Shown here piece by piece: positions 6,553-8,069 of a DNA stretch of 8,069 bases. The stretch is taken from positions 1 through 8,069 of the forward strand of contig CAMLLE010000114.1 of assembly GCA_946480555.1 (NCBI GenBank), in the 5' to 3' direction. Every line of letters begins with the position of its first letter. The first letter of the stretch is position 1. Origin of the DNA: an uncultured Verrucomicrobia subdivision 3 bacterium (GTDB taxonomy: Bacteria > Verrucomicrobiota > Verrucomicrobiae > Limisphaerales > CAMLLE01). A program made the translations under genes and the position numbers. Under the pieces are notes generated by a model. It saw only the letters and a list, made by a program, of their open reading frames with translations. It made no database searches and had not been told where the DNA came from.

Positions 6553-7371
6553 ATGCCAGATCGGAAAGATTTTGGTTCGTTTAAAACGCACGGCGGGCCG
6601 CTCAAACCAACGGGAGGCACAGGGTGCCTCAGCTCGAATTTTCGTCCCGGCTCCGCCTTCACCCTGGTGGAATTGCTCGTGGTCATCGGCATCATCGGCA
6701 TCCTGGCCGCGCTGCTATTGCCCGCGCTTTCCTCCGCGAAGGAGCGCGCACGCCGCACCCATTGTTTGAACAATCTCAGGCAGATTAACCTGGGATTGAT
6801 CGCTTATGGTGGCGACAGTGGCGATCGCCTTCCGGATATGAACGCCGGAATGTGGGCCTGGGATTTGCCTTACAAGGTTTCGGACGCCCTGACGTCGCAC
6901 GGAATCGTCCGCGCGATCGCTTACGATCCGGGATTTCCGGAAATGAACCAGGAAGGCCTTTGGAACTTCGGCGGAGTTCCGGGAATGCCTCCTTACCGCG
7001 TCATCGGCTACGCGCTCACGTTTCCGGGAACAGCCAGCGTTTCGGAAACAAACTGGAACCGCTCGATCACACCGCAGCCAATTCCGTTTGGGCAAACAAA
7101 CCTGCCCGCGCCGAATCCCTCCGAGCGCGTGCTCGTAGCGGGTGCAGTGATTTCCGATCGCGGCCAGCGCAATCCAAACGAACGCGGCACTTACAAATAC
7201 ACCGGCATTGTTGGCGCCTTCACTCCCCTGCCCCATCGCTGCGCGCACTTGGAAAAAGGGGCGCCGGCAGGCGACAACGTGGCGATGCTCGATGGCAGTG
7301 CGCGTTGGAAGAAATTCACGGACATGCAGCCGCGAACCGAAGATCCGGTCAGCCCGGTGTTCTGGTGGTGA
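6553..7371 (+). CDS. Type II secretion/type IV pilin-like pseudopilin with prepilin N-terminal methylation domain
   Basis: A 272-residue protein with a class III prepilin signal. A 35-residue hydrophilic leader ends in RPGSA, then comes [16 protein letters not shown] with Glu40 at position +5 if cleavage is before Phe36, then a hydrophobic helix to about 58 and a charged AKERARR stretch. Cleavage would be after Ala35, where Gly is the classical residue; Ala is common in Verrucomicrobial copies. The globular part ends in a histidine (H232) followed 14 residues later by LDGSARW (246-252), a variant of the H-X9-DG processing-associated C-terminal motif. Such proteins form large paralogous families in Verrucomicrobia and Planctomycetes; most have no assigned role. 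No secretion or pilus assembly genes are nearby. The ATG at 6553 has a GGGAG 12 bases upstream, rather far. The next gene begins two bases after the stop, indicating coupling. Confidence 0.88.
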   Translation: MPDRKDFGSFKTHGGPLKPTGGTGCLSSNFRPGSAFTLVELLVVIGIIGILAALLLPALSSAKERARRTHCLNNLRQINLGLIAYGGDSGDRLPDMNAGMWAWDLPYKVSDALTSHGIVRAIAYDPGFPEMNQEGLWNFGGVPGMPPYRVIGYALTFPGTASVSETNWNRSITPQPIPFGQTNLPAPNPSERVLVAGAVISDRGQRNPNERGTYKYTGIVGAFTPLPHRCAHLEKGAPAGDNVAMLDGSARWKKFTDMQPRTEDPVSPVFWW

Positions 7372-7373
7372 CC

Positions 7374-8069
7374 ATGGAATCCACGCCCAAATCCAGCCCC
7401 CTGCATCGCGATGTCTCCTTCTGGATCGTGGTGGTCACGTTGGTCGGCGCGGCAAACGTTGCGCAGTTGTATTATGGCATCCCTTGGATTCAGGCAAAGA
7501 TTCGCGACGCCAGACCAGCACCGCGCACCGGGACCGTGGATCGACCAGCCATTCAGGATGTATTCACCCGGACGGAACCAGACCTGGATCGGAGGAAGAA
7601 AACCCACGCCTGGCAGGTTCCGCGTTTCCATGCAGCCGTTCTCGACAGCGCACCGGAACAGGTGGTGCTGATCCCCAGCGAATTCTCCGCGCCTTCCGGC
7701 GGCTGGACCGTGACCCGCAATCGCAAACACATTGGCATTCGCGTCGGCGCCGCGCAGGTTCTGCAATCCGCCTTCGACTGGCATCAACCGGCTCGCGTCA
7801 TCTGCAACGAAGCTTTGCCCAACGGCGAATTCGACTTCATTTCGAACCGGCCGGCCGGCGGGACAGAAGCGCTGCAAGCGGAGATTCGTTCGCGCTGGAA
7901 TCTCACCGCTCGCAAGGAATTGATCCCCACAAACGTCTTCGTGCTGAGGCTGCATCGCACCGAAGCGCCGGGGCGGAAACCGAGCGCAACAGGAAACACC
8001 GCCGTTCGCGTGAGCCAGGGGTTGGTTGCAATCACAGGCGCGGAACCGGACTTCCTGGCGCAGCACATC
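7374..8069 (+). CDS. Membrane-anchored TIGR03435/DUF3738-like protein (3' end outside window)
   Basis: Open for 232 codons from the ATG two bases after the pseudopilin stop to the window edge. A short basic N-terminus and one membrane helix (about 15-34) precede a soluble, probably extracytoplasmic part. That part resembles the TIGR03435 family: a VVLIPSEF segment (97-104), GGW (109-111), the run GIRVGAAQVLQSAFDW (121-136), LPNGEFDFISNRPAG (148-162), EALQAEIRSRWNLTARKE (165-182), VFVLRLH (188-194) and APGRKPS (198-204). The last blocks match the usual order of LPxGxYDF, an amphipathic EALQ helix ending in a RFGL-like turn and an ARxE strand, then LL-L-V and APGLKPS. The family is abundant in soil Acidobacteria and found in soil Verrucomicrobia; its function is unknown. 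The assignment is by eye from remembered consensus. The missing C-terminus should hold the rest of the domain. Confidence 0.7.
   Translation, partial: MESTPKSSPLHRDVSFWIVVVTLVGAANVAQLYYGIPWIQAKIRDARPAPRTGTVDRPAIQDVFTRTEPDLDRRKKTHAWQVPRFHAAVLDSAPEQVVLIPSEFSAPSGGWTVTRNRKHIGIRVGAAQVLQSAFDWHQPARVICNEALPNGEFDFISNRPAGGTEALQAEIRSRWNLTARKELIPTNVFVLRLHRTEAPGRKPSATGNTAVRVSQGLVAITGAEPDFLAQHI

Noticed and set aside
7191..8066. 291-residue minus-strand frame at the right edge
   Set aside because: Antisense to the pseudopilin end and the TIGR03435-like gene, whose frame shows family motifs and coupling. The antisense product shows no domain.
1..8069. Search for tRNA, rRNA, CRISPR array, insertion sequence or defence genes
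   Set aside because: No clover-leaf arms, no regularly spaced repeats, no transposase or nuclease motifs and no terminal inverted repeats were seen on either strand.

Overview
The window looks like chromosomal DNA from a GC-rich soil or aquatic member of the Verrucomicrobiota, probably Pedosphaera/Limisphaerales-like. This is an inference from gene style. A pseudopilin of the kind amplified in Verrucomicrobia and Planctomycetes sits next to a TIGR03435/DUF3738-like gene, a family known mainly from Acidobacteria and soil Verrucomicrobia. No taxonomic marker that would prove the assignment is present.

The left half (1-5910) is read entirely from the minus strand. In transcription order it holds rho (5910-4345), a hairpin resembling an intrinsic terminator (4321-4293), a candidate promoter (4287-4259), and a tight three-gene operon. 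The operon is a two-domain lipoprotein (4175-2991), resB (2989-1841) and ccsA/resC (1844 to beyond the left edge). The three genes are separated by +1 bp and then -4 bp, so they are almost certainly co-transcribed and translationally coupled. ResB and CcsA together form the System II (Ccs/Res) cytochrome c synthetase, which carries heme to the outer face of the membrane and ligates it to CXXCH motifs of apocytochromes. The lipoprotein has an undescribed tandemly duplicated domain and Met/His-rich linkers. Its position suggests an extracytoplasmic role linked to cytochrome c or redox metalloproteins, but that is not shown.

The middle (5911-6552) is a 642-bp divergent intergenic region. Next to rho it contains a small hairpin with a U-rich tail in the rho leader, a possible attenuator. 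Further away it holds a short degenerate hexamer repeat. I see no convincing gene there.

The right part (6553-8069) is read from the plus strand. A prepilin-like protein (6553-7371) is followed after 2 bp by a membrane-anchored TIGR03435-like protein that runs off the right edge. The two are probably one transcription unit of unknown function.

Most of the window is housekeeping. I do not see a defence system, mobile element, CRISPR array, tRNA or rRNA. The most interesting items are the duplicated-domain lipoprotein in the cytochrome c maturation operon and the coupled pseudopilin/TIGR03435 pair.
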